Assembly (NCBI RefSeq): GCF_900091605.1 | Contig: NZ_FMCQ01000001.1 | Coordinates: 939,860 to 1,003,859 of the forward strand | DNA: 64,000 nt | Source: Micromonospora tulbaghiae | GTDB taxonomy: Bacteria > Actinomycetota > Actinomycetes > Mycobacteriales > Micromonosporaceae | Reading direction: 5' to 3' | Shown: positions 35,837 to 45,210 of the stretch, in pieces | How the letters are laid out: every line of letters begins with the position of its first letter | Numbering within the stretch: the stretch's first letter is position 1 | Notes under the pieces: generated by a model | Seen by the model: the letters and a program-made list of their open reading frames with translations, nothing else | The model's database searches: none | Told to the model about the DNA's origin: nothing | Program-made: the position numbers and the translations under genes

Positions 35837-36322
35837 TCAGTCCTTCGCTTCCGGGTGGCCGGTGACGCGGCCGGTGAGGTGGTCGATCACCCGCTGGCTG
35901 AGCGTGCCGAGCGCGGACATCTCGGCCGGGGTGAGCCGGTCGATCAGGTGCCGGCGGACGGCCGCGACGTGCCCGGGTGCGGCGGCCTCGACGGCCTGGC
36001 GCCCGGCCGGCGTGAGTGCGACGACCGAGCCGCGGCCGTCGGTGGCGCACTCCTCCCGGGTGACCAGGCCGCGTTGCTGCATCCGGGAGATGTGGTGGGA
36101 CAGGCGACTGCGGGACCAGAGCATCCGGTCGGCGAGTTCGCTGAGTCGTAGCCGTTGTTCAGGGGTCTCGGACAGGTCGCTGAGGACGTCGTAGTCCGGC
36201 TCGGAGAGACCGGCGTCCTGCATCAGCTCCCGGGCCAGTTCCAGGTCGAGCAGGCGTCGCATGCGGCGGTAGCCGCGCCAGGCGCGGTCCTCCCGCTCGT
36301 CCAGCCAGCGCGGTTCGTCCAT
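35837..36322 (-). CDS. MarR family transcriptional regulator
   Basis: 161 residues. The winged helix-turn-helix is RLRLSELADRMLWSRSRLSH, followed by HISRMQQRGLVTREECATDG with the wing GRGSVVALTPAGRQAV. Helices at both ends form the dimer interface. The gene is divergent from the YczE-type membrane gene with two identical palindromes in the 57-bp spacer, and it is followed by the rRNA methyltransferase gene. It probably represses both directions; MarR proteins commonly respond to phenolics or drugs (family knowledge). Confidence 0.92.
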   Translation of the reverse strand: MDEPRWLDEREDRAWRGYRRMRRLLDLELARELMQDAGLSEPDYDVLSDLSETPEQRLRLSELADRMLWSRSRLSHHISRMQQRGLVTREECATDGRGSVVALTPAGRQAVEAAAPGHVAAVRRHLIDRLTPAEMSALGTLSQRVIDHLTGRVTGHPEAKD

Positions 36323-36343
36323 GCGCCGATCCTATCGGTGTTG

Positions 36344-36385
36344 TTGACATGTCACCAAGTTGCCGCCTACGTTGATGACATGTCA
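36344..36385. promoter_or_regulatory. Divergent promoter with two identical MarR-type operators
   Basis: The palindrome TGACATGTCA occurs at 36345-36354 and 36376-36385, start-to-start 31 bp, three helical turns. On the plus strand TTGACA (36344-36349) and TACGTT (36368-36373) form a sigma70-type promoter with an 18-bp spacer. The first operator covers the -35 box and the second covers the predicted start site and the ATG at 36380, so bound repressor would block the promoter at both ends. Confidence 0.75.
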
Positions 36386-37006
36386 ACCAAACTGCCGTCC
36401 CGGCTGGCACGGCTGTTCGCCGGCCTGAGCCTGTTCGGCGTCAGCGTCGCGCTGATGGTCCGCGCCGACCTCGGGCTCGCGTCCTGGGACGTGCTGCACC
36501 AGGGCCTCGCCGACCGCACCGGCCTGCCGATGGGCCTGCTGGTCAACGGCGTGGCGCTGCTGGTGCTGCTGCTGTGGATCCCGCTGCGGCAGCGCCCGGG
36601 CATCGGCACCGTCGCGAACGTCGTGCTCGTCGGCGTGGCCCTCGACGCGACGCTGGCAGTGCTGCCGTCGGTGGACCCGCTCGCCGGCCGGATCGGCCTG
36701 CTGGTCGCGGGCGTCCTGCTCAACGGCCTCGCCACCGCGCTCTACCTCGGCGCCCGCCTCGGCCCCGGCCCCCGGGACGGGCTGATGACCGGCCTGGCCG
36801 CCCGCGGTCTGCCGCTCGGCCCGGCCCGCACCGGGATCGAGGTGACGGTGCTGGCGGTCGGCTGGCTGCTCGGCGGTGCCGTCGGCCCCGGCACCCTGCT
36901 CTACGCGATCGGCATCGGGCCGATCGTCGCCTGGCTCGTTCCCCGACTCACCCCGCCGGCCCCGGCCGCCGCCCCGACAGGAGTGACCTCCTCATGCCCC
37001 GCCTGA
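36380..37006 (+). CDS. YczE/YitT-like membrane protein
   Basis: 208 residues with about five membrane helices. ARLFAGLSLFGVSVALMVRA, DLGLASWDVLHQGLADRTG, LGARLGPGPRDGLMTGLAAR and RTGIEVTVLAVGWLLGGAVG match YczE-type proteins, whose role is poorly known. ATG 36380 lies 6 nt after the -10 box, so the mRNA is predicted leaderless. The end overlaps the FMN reductase gene by 13 bp. MarR control is inferred from the operators. Confidence 0.85.
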   Translation: MSTKLPSRLARLFAGLSLFGVSVALMVRADLGLASWDVLHQGLADRTGLPMGLLVNGVALLVLLLWIPLRQRPGIGTVANVVLVGVALDATLAVLPSVDPLAGRIGLLVAGVLLNGLATALYLGARLGPGPRDGLMTGLAARGLPLGPARTGIEVTVLAVGWLLGGAVGPGTLLYAIGIGPIVAWLVPRLTPPAPAAAPTGVTSSCPA

Positions 37007-37563
37007 ACGTCGTCGTCGCCAGCACCCGTCCCGGCCGGGTCGGCCGTCGCATCGGTGACTGGTTCACCGCGGCCGCCGTCCGCCATGCCGGCTTCGACGA
37101 GGTACGCCTCCTCGATCTGGCCGAGATCGGGTTGCCCTTCCACGACGAGCCGCACCACCCGTCCGAGCGGGTCTACCTGCACGAGCACACCCGCGCCTGG
37201 AGCGCCGAGATCGACGCCGCGGACGCCTTCGTCCTGGTGATGCCGGAGTACAACTACGGCTTCAGCGCGCCGCTGAAGAACGCGATCGACTACCTCTACC
37301 ACGAGTGGCAGCACAAGCCGGTCGGCTTCGTCAGTTACGGCATGACCTCCGGGGGTCTGCGCGCGGTGCAGATGATCAAGCAGGTGGTGACCACGCTGAA
37401 CATGACCCCGGTCAACGACCAGGTGGTCGTCTTCCTGCGGCAGGCGCTGGACGAGTCGGGCGAGCTGCGGCCCGAGACCGGCCGGGATGAGGCCGCCGCG
37501 CTGATGCTCGACCAGCTCGTCCGGCTGGCCGTCGCTCTCGCGCCGCTGCGGGTGACCGCGTGA
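36994..37563 (+). CDS. NADPH-dependent FMN reductase family protein
   Basis: 189 residues with a flavodoxin-like fold. VVVASTRPGRVGRRIGDWF (about 6-24) is the FMN phosphate-binding loop, and VMPEYNYGFSAPLKNAIDYL near residue 84 is the family signature, with VGFVSYGMTSGGLRAVQ after it. It likely reduces FMN, azo compounds or quinones with NAD(P)H. ATG 36994 has ACAGGAG at 36977-36983 and overlaps the membrane gene, so both belong to the MarR-controlled unit. Confidence 0.9.
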   Translation: MPRLNVVVASTRPGRVGRRIGDWFTAAAVRHAGFDEVRLLDLAEIGLPFHDEPHHPSERVYLHEHTRAWSAEIDAADAFVLVMPEYNYGFSAPLKNAIDYLYHEWQHKPVGFVSYGMTSGGLRAVQMIKQVVTTLNMTPVNDQVVVFLRQALDESGELRPETGRDEAAALMLDQLVRLAVALAPLRVTA

Positions 37564-37576
37564 GCGCGAGGAGTGA

Positions 37577-38032
<456 letters not shown>

Positions 38033-38082
38033 CCGGCCCGGTCCACCGCCCGGCCCGTACCGGGGGTGACTAGGGTCTGGGC

Positions 38083-39159
38083 ATGGTCGCAATCTCGTAC
38101 GAGGACATCGTCAAGGTCCCGAAGGCGCTGCTGCACGATCACCTCGACGGCGGCCTGCGGCCCGCGACGATCGTCGAGCTGGCCGCCGAGGTCGGCCACG
38201 AACTGCCGACCACCGACCCGGCGGCGCTCGGCGTCTGGTTCACCGAGGCGGCGAACTCCGGCTCGCTGGAGCGCTACCTGGAGACGTTCGCGCACACGGT
38301 GGCGGTCATGCAGACCGCCACCGCGTTGCGGCGGGTCGCCCGCGAGTGCGCGCTGGACCTGGCCGCCGACGGTGTGGTCTACGCCGAGGTGCGGTTCGCG
38401 CCGGAGCAGCACCTGGAGCAGAACCTGACCCTGGACGAGGTGGTCGACGCGGTGGTCACCGGGTTCCGGGAGGGCAGCGCGCTGGCCGCCGAGGCGGGCG
38501 CCCCGATCCGGATCGGCACGCTGCTGACCGCGATGCGGCACGCGGCCCGTTCGCAGGAGATCGCCGAGCTGGCCGTACGGCACCGCGACACCGGGGTGGT
38601 CGGCTTCGACATCGCCGGCGCCGAGGCGGGCTTCCCGCCCACCCGGCACCTGGACGCGTTCGAGTACCTCCAGCGGGAGAACTTCCACTTCACCATCCAT
38701 GCCGGTGAGGCGTTCGGCCTGCCGTCCATCTGGCAGGCGATCCAGTGGTGCGGCGCCGACCGGCTCGGCCACGGCGTACGCATCGTCGACGACATCACCC
38801 CGGGCAACCCGGCGGTGCTGGGTCGGCTGGCCGCGTACGTGCGGGACAAGCGCATCCCGCTGGAGCTGTGCCCGTCGTCGAACGTGCAGACCGGTGCGGC
38901 GGCCTCGATCGCCGACCACCCGATCGGGCTGCTGCGCGACCTGCGGTTCCGGGTGACGGTGAACACCGACAACCGGCTGATGAGCGGCACCTCGATGTCG
39001 CGGGAGATGGCGCTGCTGGTGGAGGCCTTCGGCTACGGCTGGAAGGAACTCCAGTGGTTCACCATCAACGCGATGAAGAGCGCGTTCATCCCGTTCGACG
39101 AGCGGCTGCGGATCATCGACGAGGTGATCAAGCCGGCGTACGCCGAGCTGATCGGCTGA
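38083..39159 (+). CDS. add: Adenosine deaminase
   Basis: 358 residues. It converts adenosine and deoxyadenosine to inosine forms in purine salvage. Zinc and catalytic residues are visible: [12 protein letters not shown] (His-x-His), TIHAGEAFG (His, Glu), DRLGHGVRI (His) and [10 protein letters not shown] (Asp). [11 protein letters not shown] is the substrate loop. ATG 38083 lies 6 nt after TAGGGT (38071-38076) without a Shine-Dalgarno sequence, so a leaderless mRNA is predicted. Together with the BMP importer, cdd and deoA it makes this stretch a nucleoside-salvage region. Confidence 0.96.
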   Translation: MVAISYEDIVKVPKALLHDHLDGGLRPATIVELAAEVGHELPTTDPAALGVWFTEAANSGSLERYLETFAHTVAVMQTATALRRVARECALDLAADGVVYAEVRFAPEQHLEQNLTLDEVVDAVVTGFREGSALAAEAGAPIRIGTLLTAMRHAARSQEIAELAVRHRDTGVVGFDIAGAEAGFPPTRHLDAFEYLQRENFHFTIHAGEAFGLPSIWQAIQWCGADRLGHGVRIVDDITPGNPAVLGRLAAYVRDKRIPLELCPSSNVQTGAAASIADHPIGLLRDLRFRVTVNTDNRLMSGTSMSREMALLVEAFGYGWKELQWFTINAMKSAFIPFDERLRIIDEVIKPAYAELIG

Positions 39160-39765
39160 TCACGACTGGCGGGGGTGGCCGGAGCGCAGCGCGGCCACCC
39201 CGCGCAGCACCTGCCCGGCCCGGGCCGCCTCGGCGCCCAGCCCGGTCTGCCGGCGCAGCACGGCCGGCTCGGCGCGCAGCAGCGCGACCCCGCGCCTGAG
39301 CAGCACCCGGGGGGCCTTGCGCTGCTCGGCGAGATCCCGGGCGAGGCGGCGCAGGAACGTCGCGCCGCGCGGGCGGCGCAGCGCGTACGCCCCGGCGAGC
39401 AGCCCGAGTCGCCGGCACTCGGCCACGATCTCGGCCGCGAAGATCCCCTCGGCGACGAAGATTGGCGATCCGTCGACATCGAATGGCCGGGTGGCTACCC
39501 GACGGTCTGCGCCGATCGCATAAACCGGCACTTCGGCCTTGCCCTCACGGGCCAGTCGGGCGATTGTTTGCACCGCCATGTCCGCATCCCAGGACAGGGG
39601 GGACTCCCAATCCACCTGTCCGTTCCGACGCGGGCACGTAGGGTCATCGCCGTCCTTGTAGAAGTCGTCCAGGCAGAGCACCGGAAGTCCGGTTCGCTGG
39701 GCTATGTATGACTTTCCCGACCCGGAGGGGCCGGCAAGCAGGACGACGCGGTGCGGGTGTTCCAT
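39160..39765 (-). CDS. Uridine kinase-like P-loop protein
   Basis: 201 residues. Walker A is LLAGPSGSGKSYIAQRTG (about 9-26), followed by LCLDDFYKDGDDPTCPR and WESPLSWDADMAVQTI, the uridine kinase/phosphoribulokinase-type pattern, and IFVAEGIFAAEIV. After about residue 140 it is Arg/Leu-rich without clear motifs. The stop codon directly abuts the add stop, so the two are convergent. Phosphorylation of uridine or cytidine is likely but not certain, since the C-terminal half is unlike standard Udk. Confidence 0.75.
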   Translation of the reverse strand: MEHPHRVVLLAGPSGSGKSYIAQRTGLPVLCLDDFYKDGDDPTCPRRNGQVDWESPLSWDADMAVQTIARLAREGKAEVPVYAIGADRRVATRPFDVDGSPIFVAEGIFAAEIVAECRRLGLLAGAYALRRPRGATFLRRLARDLAEQRKAPRVLLRRGVALLRAEPAVLRRQTGLGAEAARAGQVLRGVAALRSGHPRQS

Positions 39766-39958
39766 TACCTTCAGTGACTCCGGCCAGACGGATTGCTATC
39801 AAATTGCATCAACATCTCATCACACCTCCGGTGAGGGACAACCTGGTCTTTCTCTTTGCGGAGCGGCGTGATGGAATCTCGGAGGTCCGACCCGCCGGGT
39901 CGGTCGCTCGGCGTTGCCCTCAGGGTGGCGCGGGGCGCAGTAATGCGAGGGCGGTGAC
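39766..39958. promoter_or_regulatory. Divergent region between the P-loop gene and the conservon
   Basis: 193 bp with a locally AT-rich centre (about 39790-39860) that probably holds both promoters. A 7-bp hairpin CCGACCC / GGGTCGG (39887-39903) lies in the conservon leader. No Shine-Dalgarno sequence stands out before GTG 39959 beyond GAGGGCGGTG. Confidence 0.35.
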
Positions 39959-42900
39959 GTGAGCAAACGGCCAACGACGGCGGGCTCCTTCCTGTCGCGG
40001 CTGCGCCGGCCGATGAGTCGGCTGCGCGACATGCCGATCTGGTCCAAGCTCGGTCTGATCATGATCGTGCCGACCATCGCCACGGTCGTGGTGGGCACCA
40101 GTGGTCTGGTCGACCACCTGGAGACGCTCAACAATGCCAACCGGGCGGGGGATCTGGCCAATCTGATCGGCTACTCGGGTGACCTGGTCGACACCGTGCA
40201 GGACGAGCGGGTCGGCGCCGTGCTCTTCCTCGGCGCGAAGGAGTTCCAGACCCGGGCGCAGTACCAGGAGGGTTACAACCGCGCCAACCAGCGGGTGGAC
40301 CAGGCGAAGTCGCCCTACCTGCGGCAGCGTGGCGAGATCGACGACCTGCCTCGCAACTTCGTCGGGCTGCTGGACACGATCGACACCCAGCTCAAGGACC
40401 TTCCGGCGACCCGCAGCCAGGTGCTGAACGGCAAGCTCAAGATCAATGATGCCGACCAGGCCTACCGCCAGCTGATCGAGGATCTGCTGGCGATCCGTGA
40501 CTCGGCCACCCAGCTCGCCGGCAACAACGACCTGAGCGACCGGATGCGTGCGGCGGCCGCCGTGGCCCGGCAGAAGGAATACCTGACCCAGCGCCGGGTC
40601 GTCGTCCACCAGGCGCTCACCCAGAACCAGTACACCGCCGCGCTGCGCGAGCAGTTCATCGCCAGCGGCACCGGCCAGTCGCAGTCGCTGGCGACCTTCC
40701 AGGCCGTCGCCACCGAGCCCGACAAGCTGTTCTACGAGCAGACCGTCTCCGGGCCCGACCTGCGCAAGGCCGACCGCTTCACCAGTTTCATCTCGGGCAA
40801 CAACAACGGCTCGATGGAGAACGCCCCGTTCGGGTCGGACCAGTGGGACCAGACCATGGTCGCCAACGCCAAGCTGATCCGGACCGTGGAGGCCCGGCTC
40901 GACGGCAACGTGGTCCGGCAGGCCGACGCGCTGCGCTCGGACACCCAGCGTCAGGTGTTCCTGGAGACCGGCCTGCTGCTCACCATGCTGCTGCTGGCCA
41001 TCCTGTTCGCTTACCTGGTGGCCCGCTCGATGGCGCGCTCGCTGCGCGACCTGCGCCAAGGCGCCCTGGCGGTGGCCCAGTACGGGCTGCCACAGGCGGT
41101 CGCCCGGCTGCGCGACCCGCAGGTGACCGGCCAGCTCTCCCCGGTGCAACTGGCGAACCAGATCGCCGAGCCGTTGCCGGTGCGCAGCAAGGACGAGTTC
41201 GGCCAGGTGACCGAGGCGTTCAACGCCGTCCACCTGGAGGCCGTCCGGACCGCCGCCGAGCAGGCCGCCCTGCGGGCGTCGGTCGCGACCATGTTCGTCA
41301 ACCTGGCCCGCCGCTCGCAGATCCTGGTCGACCGGCTGATCGGCCACCTCGACCGGCTGGAACGCGGCGAGGAGGACCCGGACCGCCTGGCCGAGCTGTT
41401 CCAGCTCGACCACCTGGCCACCCGAATGCGCCGCAACGACGAGAACCTGCTGGTCCTCGCCGGCGCGGACTCCACCCGTGTGCAGCGCGAGCCCGCCGCC
41501 CTGATCGACGTGCTCCGCGCCGCCCAGTCCGAGGTCGAGCACTACACCCGGATCGAGTTCGGTGTGATCGACCGGGACATCGAGGTCGCCGCCCACGCGG
41601 TGAACGACCTGGTGCACCTGGTCGCCGAGCTGTTCGACAACGCCACCGCCTTCTCCCCGCCGGACTCCCAGGTCATGGTGGAGGCCCGGCGGGTCGGCGA
41701 CCGCTCCTCCCTCTACGTTGAGGACCGCGGCATCGGCATCAGCCCGGAGCAGATCCGTGACCTCAACGAGCGGCTGGCCACGCCGCCGCAGGTGGACGTC
41801 GCGGTCTCCCGGATGATGGGCCTGGTCGTGGTCGCCCGGCTGGCCGCCCGGCACGGTGTCCGGGTCGAGCTGCGACCGGGTGCCGACCGGGGCATCGTCG
41901 CCGACGTGACGCTGCCCACCTCGGTCCTGGTGCCGCGCGCCCTGGCGGGCCGTGGCCAGGGCTCGCCGGCCCTGCCGCCCGCTGCCCCGCAGCAGGGCGG
42001 ACCGACGCCCGCCTTCGGTGCCCTGGCCGCCTTCGGCAACAACAACCCGCCGAGCCTGCCGTCGGCGCCGCATCCGGGCTCCTCGGGCAACCAGGTCACG
42101 CTCGGCGGACGCGCCTTCGACCCGGCGTCGCGCAACGGCTCGGGCACCCCGGCGAACGCCGGTGGCGGCCGCGCCATGCCGGCCTGGTCCGACCTGACCG
42201 GTGCCAACCCGTCCGGTGGGGACGGCGGTTTCGGCTCCCGGACCTCGAACGGTCAGGGATTCGAGCCGCTGCCGCAGCGGCGCAACCCGGGCGAGGGCGA
42301 CCCGGGCGCCAGCGGCCAGCAGCCGACGATCCCGCGTCAGCTGCCGAGCAGCCCGGAGGCGCGGCCCTACAGCCCGCCGCCGGTCTCCGCGCCGCCGGTC
42401 CCGCCGGTGTCGGCGCCGCCGCTGCCCCCGGTCTCCGGCGTACCGGTCTCCGGCAACCCGCTGCCGTACCGTCCGGTCTCGGCCGCCCCGGTCTCCGGTG
42501 ACCCGTTCTCGGGCCGCCCGGTCTCCGCGGCGCCGGTCTCCGGTGACCCGCTGCCGTACCGTCCGGTCTCGGCCGCGCCGGTCTCCGGGCACCCCGCGCC
42601 GGTCTCCGGGCAGCCCGCCGCCGGTCACCCGGCCTCCGCGCCGCCGGCGAACCAGCCGCAGGCTCGCCCGATGTCCGCGCCGGGTGTCAACGCACCGCCG
42701 GTCTGGCCGCCGGTCGCGCCGACGCGTGCTCCGGCGGCGCCGGAACGACCCGCGAGCGGCATGGACATGACCACCGAGCTGCCCCGGGTGCCGCGCACGG
42801 AGATGCCGGCCGCCCCGCAGCAGAGGGCCGGTCAGCCGTCCGCCGCTCCGGCCGCGAACCGGCCGTCCGAGGCCCGGCCCGCCACCCCGGCGACGCCGGT

Positions 42901-43612
42901 GTCGCGGCCGGCCACGCCGCAGCAGCCGGGCAACCGCCAGCGGTACGCGGACGAGACGATGGAGCTGCCGATCTTCCGCGAGCTGGAGTCGGCGTGGTTC
43001 CGTACCCGCCGGCCCGGGCCCGAGGAGGCGGCGGCCCCGGCCCCGGCCCCGGCCCCGGCGACGAACGGTGGCGACGCCACCCAGCAGTTCGCCAAGGTGG
43101 ACACCGCCGGCCGGCCCGTGCCGCAGCCGACACCCGCAACGACAGGTAACACGCCGATGGCACACACTCCGACGGCCGGCGGAGCACCGCGTGACAACGG
43201 CGCGGCGAACGGGAACACGCGTCCCGCGTACACCGGTGGGCTGCCCACCCGGCAGCCGACGGCGTCGCCGCAGTCCTCCTCGCCCTGGCAGACCGCGGCC
43301 GACGACGGCTGGCGTGCCGCCTCGGCGGCCACCGAGGTGCCGGTGGCGGAGACCACCCAGAAGGGCCTGCCGAAGCGGAAGCCGATGGCGCAGCTCGTGC
43401 CGGGCAGCATCGACAAGCCTTCTGCCTCGGTGCAGCGCCGGACGCCGGAGGGGGTCCGGGGCCTGCTCTCGGCCTACCATCGGGGCGTGCAGCGCGGACG
43501 TAACACCGACAGCAACACGACCGGCCCGGAGGGCACTCCGGGCGGGCAGCAGTCCTCGCAGTCTGGCTCAGGCCCGGTGGCCGGGAGCGGGCAGAAGGAG
43601 CAACAAGGATGA
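39959..43612 (+). CDS. cvnA: Conservon sensor histidine kinase (CvnA-type)
   Basis: 1217 residues. TM1 (about 31-50) and TM2 (about 335-357) flank an extracytoplasmic nitrate-sensor-like domain ([15 protein letters not shown]). The cytoplasmic part has a dimerisation helix region ([20 protein letters not shown]) and an HATPase domain with N box [18 protein letters not shown] (about 553), G1 EDRGIGIS and G2 [15 protein letters not shown] Pro/Ser-rich linker of about 350 residues follows, with PVSG repeats, then a conserved tail: [13 protein letters not shown] (1002-1014), [15 protein letters not shown] (1136-1150) and [15 protein letters not shown] (about 1162). First gene of a four-gene conservon; the stop overlaps cvnB by 4 bp. 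Confidence 0.93.
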   Translation: MSKRPTTAGSFLSRLRRPMSRLRDMPIWSKLGLIMIVPTIATVVVGTSGLVDHLETLNNANRAGDLANLIGYSGDLVDTVQDERVGAVLFLGAKEFQTRAQYQEGYNRANQRVDQAKSPYLRQRGEIDDLPRNFVGLLDTIDTQLKDLPATRSQVLNGKLKINDADQAYRQLIEDLLAIRDSATQLAGNNDLSDRMRAAAAVARQKEYLTQRRVVVHQALTQNQYTAALREQFIASGTGQSQSLATFQAVATEPDKLFYEQTVSGPDLRKADRFTSFISGNNNGSMENAPFGSDQWDQTMVANAKLIRTVEARLDGNVVRQADALRSDTQRQVFLETGLLLTMLLLAILFAYLVARSMARSLRDLRQGALAVAQYGLPQAVARLRDPQVTGQLSPVQLANQIAEPLPVRSKDEFGQVTEAFNAVHLEAVRTAAEQAALRASVATMFVNLARRSQILVDRLIGHLDRLERGEEDPDRLAELFQLDHLATRMRRNDENLLVLAGADSTRVQREPAALIDVLRAAQSEVEHYTRIEFGVIDRDIEVAAHAVNDLVHLVAELFDNATAFSPPDSQVMVEARRVGDRSSLYVEDRGIGISPEQIRDLNERLATPPQVDVAVSRMMGLVVVARLAARHGVRVELRPGADRGIVADVTLPTSVLVPRALAGRGQGSPALPPAAPQQGGPTPAFGALAAFGNNNPPSLPSAPHPGSSGNQVTLGGRAFDPASRNGSGTPANAGGGRAMPAWSDLTGANPSGGDGGFGSRTSNGQGFEPLPQRRNPGEGDPGASGQQPTIPRQLPSSPEARPYSPPPVSAPPVPPVSAPPLPPVSGVPVSGNPLPYRPVSAAPVSGDPFSGRPVSAAPVSGDPLPYRPVSAAPVSGHPAPVSGQPAAGHPASAPPANQPQARPMSAPGVNAPPVWPPVAPTRAPAAPERPASGMDMTTELPRVPRTEMPAAPQQRAGQPSAAPAANRPSEARPATPATPVSRPATPQQPGNRQRYADETMELPIFRELESAWFRTRRPGPEEAAAPAPAPAPATNGGDATQQFAKVDTAGRPVPQPTPATTGNTPMAHTPTAGGAPRDNGAANGNTRPAYTGGLPTRQPTASPQSSSPWQTAADDGWRAASAATEVPVAETTQKGLPKRKPMAQLVPGSIDKPSASVQRRTPEGVRGLLSAYHRGVQRGRNTDSNTTGPEGTPGGQQSSQSGSGPVAGSGQKEQQG
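42443..42577 (+). repeat. Three 45-bp tandem repeats inside cvnA
   Basis: Three consecutive 15-residue units of the form PVSGxPxxxRPVSAA (residues 829-873) begin at 42443, 42488 and 42533; further PVSG pieces follow to about 42630. They form part of the proline-rich linker of the kinase. Units 1 and 3 are nearly identical in DNA sequence, indicating recent duplication and likely length variation between strains. Confidence 0.85.
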
Positions 43613-44013
43613 CTACTACGCAGGATCTCGGATGGCTGCTCGCCAACTTCGCCGACCGGGTGCCCGGTGTGGCGCACGCGGTCGCGGTCTCGGCCGACGG
43701 CCTGCTTCTCGCCTCGTCCCGTGACCTTCCGCGGGACCGCGCCGACCAGCTCGCCGCGATCGCGTCCGGTCTGGTCAGCCTCACCCAGGGCGCGGCCCGC
43801 TGCTTCGAGGGCGGGGCGGTGTTGCAGACAGTCGTCGAGATGGACAACGGCTTCCTGTTCCTGATGTCCATCTCCGACGGTTCGTCGTTCGCGGTGCTCG
43901 CGGCGCGGAGCTGCGACGTGGGTCAGGTCGGGTACGAGATGGCCCTGCTCGTGGACCGGGTGGGCGATGCCCTGACGCCGCAGCCGCGCACGGCTGTGGG
44001 GATGATGGGCTGA
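43609..44013 (+). CDS. cvnB: Roadblock/LC7 domain protein (CvnB-type)
   Basis: 134 residues, one roadblock/LC7 domain: [60 protein letters not shown] and [18 protein letters not shown]. In conservons this protein binds the GTPase as a regulator (family knowledge). The ATG overlaps the kinase stop (ATGA). The gene continues to GMMG and is followed by a 100-bp gap before cvnC. Confidence 0.95.
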   Translation: MTTTQDLGWLLANFADRVPGVAHAVAVSADGLLLASSRDLPRDRADQLAAIASGLVSLTQGAARCFEGGAVLQTVVEMDNGFLFLMSISDGSSFAVLAARSCDVGQVGYEMALLVDRVGDALTPQPRTAVGMMG

Positions 44014-44113
44014 ATGACGCGCTGGCCGGTGGGTCAGGTGCGGGAACAACAACGACAGCGACGGATGCCACCGGGGCGAGCCGGTGCCGGGTACGAGGGA
44101 GGTGAGCGGCGAC

Positions 44114-44491
44114 ATGGCGGATCGTGACGAGCCGACCGGCGCATTGGTCCGGCCGTACGCCGTTACCCGCGGTCGTACCCGTCCCCGGCTCGACATCGCC
44201 CTGGAGGCACTCGTCGAGACGACGGTGCGCGGCCGAGCGGTTGCCACTGGCAATGGTGGCCAAGGTCGTGAACACCAGTACATCGCCGCGTTGTGTGACG
44301 GACGTGTGCAGTCGCTCGCCGAGATCGCGGCGCGGATGCAGCTTCCGCTCGGCGTGGCCCGGGTGCTCATCGCCGACATGGCGACGGACGGCCTGGTCGC
44401 GGTCCACGAGCCGACCATTTTGGACGACTCCGACGACGCGGTGGGCACTGAACTGCTGGAGAGGGTGCTGAGTGGACTTCGCAGGCTCTGA
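44114..44491 (+). CDS. cvnC: DUF742 protein (CvnC-type)
   Basis: 125 residues. The family signature LVRPYAVTRGRTRP lies near the N-terminus, followed by LDIALEALVETT and a winged-helix-like region (YIAALCDGRVQSLAEIAARM, LPLGVARVLIADMATDGLV). DUF742 proteins are always found in conservons next to the roadblock and GTPase genes. ATG 44114 is preceded by GAGGGAGG (44094-44102 region); GTG 44102 in frame is an alternative. The end overlaps the GTPase gene by 20 bp. Confidence 0.93.
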   Translation: MADRDEPTGALVRPYAVTRGRTRPRLDIALEALVETTVRGRAVATGNGGQGREHQYIAALCDGRVQSLAEIAARMQLPLGVARVLIADMATDGLVAVHEPTILDDSDDAVGTELLERVLSGLRRL

Positions 44492-45086
44492 CATGTCGCA
44501 CCGGACGCCGGCCCCGAGCGGGCGCGTGACGTCGGCGAAGATCGTGATCGCCGGTGGGTTCGGCGTCGGCAAGACGACGCTGGTCGGCTCGGTCTCCGAG
44601 ATCACGCCGCTGACCACCGAGGCGATCATGACCTCCGCCGGTGTCGGCGTCGACGACACCCGGCAGGTGCCGGGCAAGACGACGACCACGGTGGCGATGG
44701 ACTTCGGTCGTATCTCGATCGACCGGGATCTGATCCTGTACCTGTTCGGTACGCCGGGTCAGACGCGGTTCTGGTTCATGTGGGACGAGTTGGTCCGGGG
44801 TGCGATCGGCGCGGTGGTGCTGGTCGACACCCGGCGGCTCGCCGACTGCTTCGCCGCCATCGACTTCTTCGAGCACCGGCGGCTGCCGTACCTGGTGGCC
44901 ATCAACTGCTTCGACGGCATGCAGTACCACGATCCGCAGGACGTCCGGGACGCGCTGGCGATCTCCCGCGACGTGCCGGTGGTGCCGTGCGACGCCCGGA
45001 ACCGGGAGTCCACGAAGCACGTGCTGATCTCGCTGGTCGAGTACGTGCTCACCATGCGGCGCTCGCGGGCCGTCGCGCCCGCCTGA
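44472..45086 (+). CDS. cvnD: Conservon GTPase (CvnD-type, Ras-like/ATP-binding)
   Basis: 204 residues. Walker A is VIAGGFGVGKTTLVGSVSEI (about 25-44). VDDTRQVPGKTTTTVAMDFG is switch I, LYLFGTPGQTRFWFMWDELV carries the G3 DxxG-equivalent GTPGQ, and VAINCFDGMQYHD is the base-recognition region. It completes the kinase-roadblock-DUF742-GTPase set, a eukaryote-like membrane signalling complex in actinomycetes. GTG 44472 overlaps cvnC. Terminator hairpins follow. Confidence 0.95.
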   Translation: MDFAGSDMSHRTPAPSGRVTSAKIVIAGGFGVGKTTLVGSVSEITPLTTEAIMTSAGVGVDDTRQVPGKTTTTVAMDFGRISIDRDLILYLFGTPGQTRFWFMWDELVRGAIGAVVLVDTRRLADCFAAIDFFEHRRLPYLVAINCFDGMQYHDPQDVRDALAISRDVPVVPCDARNRESTKHVLISLVEYVLTMRRSRAVAPA

Positions 45087-45095
45087 CCGACGCGC

Positions 45096-45133
45096 GGAAG
45101 CGCCCGGCGGCCTCAGGGCCACCGGGCGCTTCC
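45096..45133 (+). terminator. Terminator after the conservon
   Basis: A long stem with outer 12 bp perfect (GGAAGCGCCCGG / CCGGGCGCTTCC) and a further GGCC inner pairing starts 10 bp after the cvnD stop. Confidence 0.75.
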
Positions 45134-45163
45134 TGCCGTCCGGGGTCGGACACGGTACGCGAT

Positions 45164-45200
45164 CACCCGGTGACCCTCCATCCAGGAGGGTCGCCGGGTG
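45164..45200 (-). terminator. Terminator after the solute-binding gene
   Basis: CACCCGG-T-GACCCTCC pairs with GGAGGGTC-G-CCGGGTG: 15 paired bases with one symmetric mismatch and a 5-nt loop. It lies 10 bp beyond the stop of the minus-strand gene, back to back with the conservon terminator. Confidence 0.7.
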
Positions 45201-45210
45201 GCGCTCGAGG

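Noticed and set aside
42443..42630. Possible CRISPR-like array from regularly spaced repeats
   Set aside because: The repeats are contiguous 45-bp in-frame coding units without unique spacers and lie inside the kinase gene.
39920..43480. A 1186-codon minus-strand open frame opposite cvnA
   Set aside because: The plus-strand kinase is unambiguous; the antisense translation is repetitive Arg/Gly/Val sequence mirroring the kinase codons.
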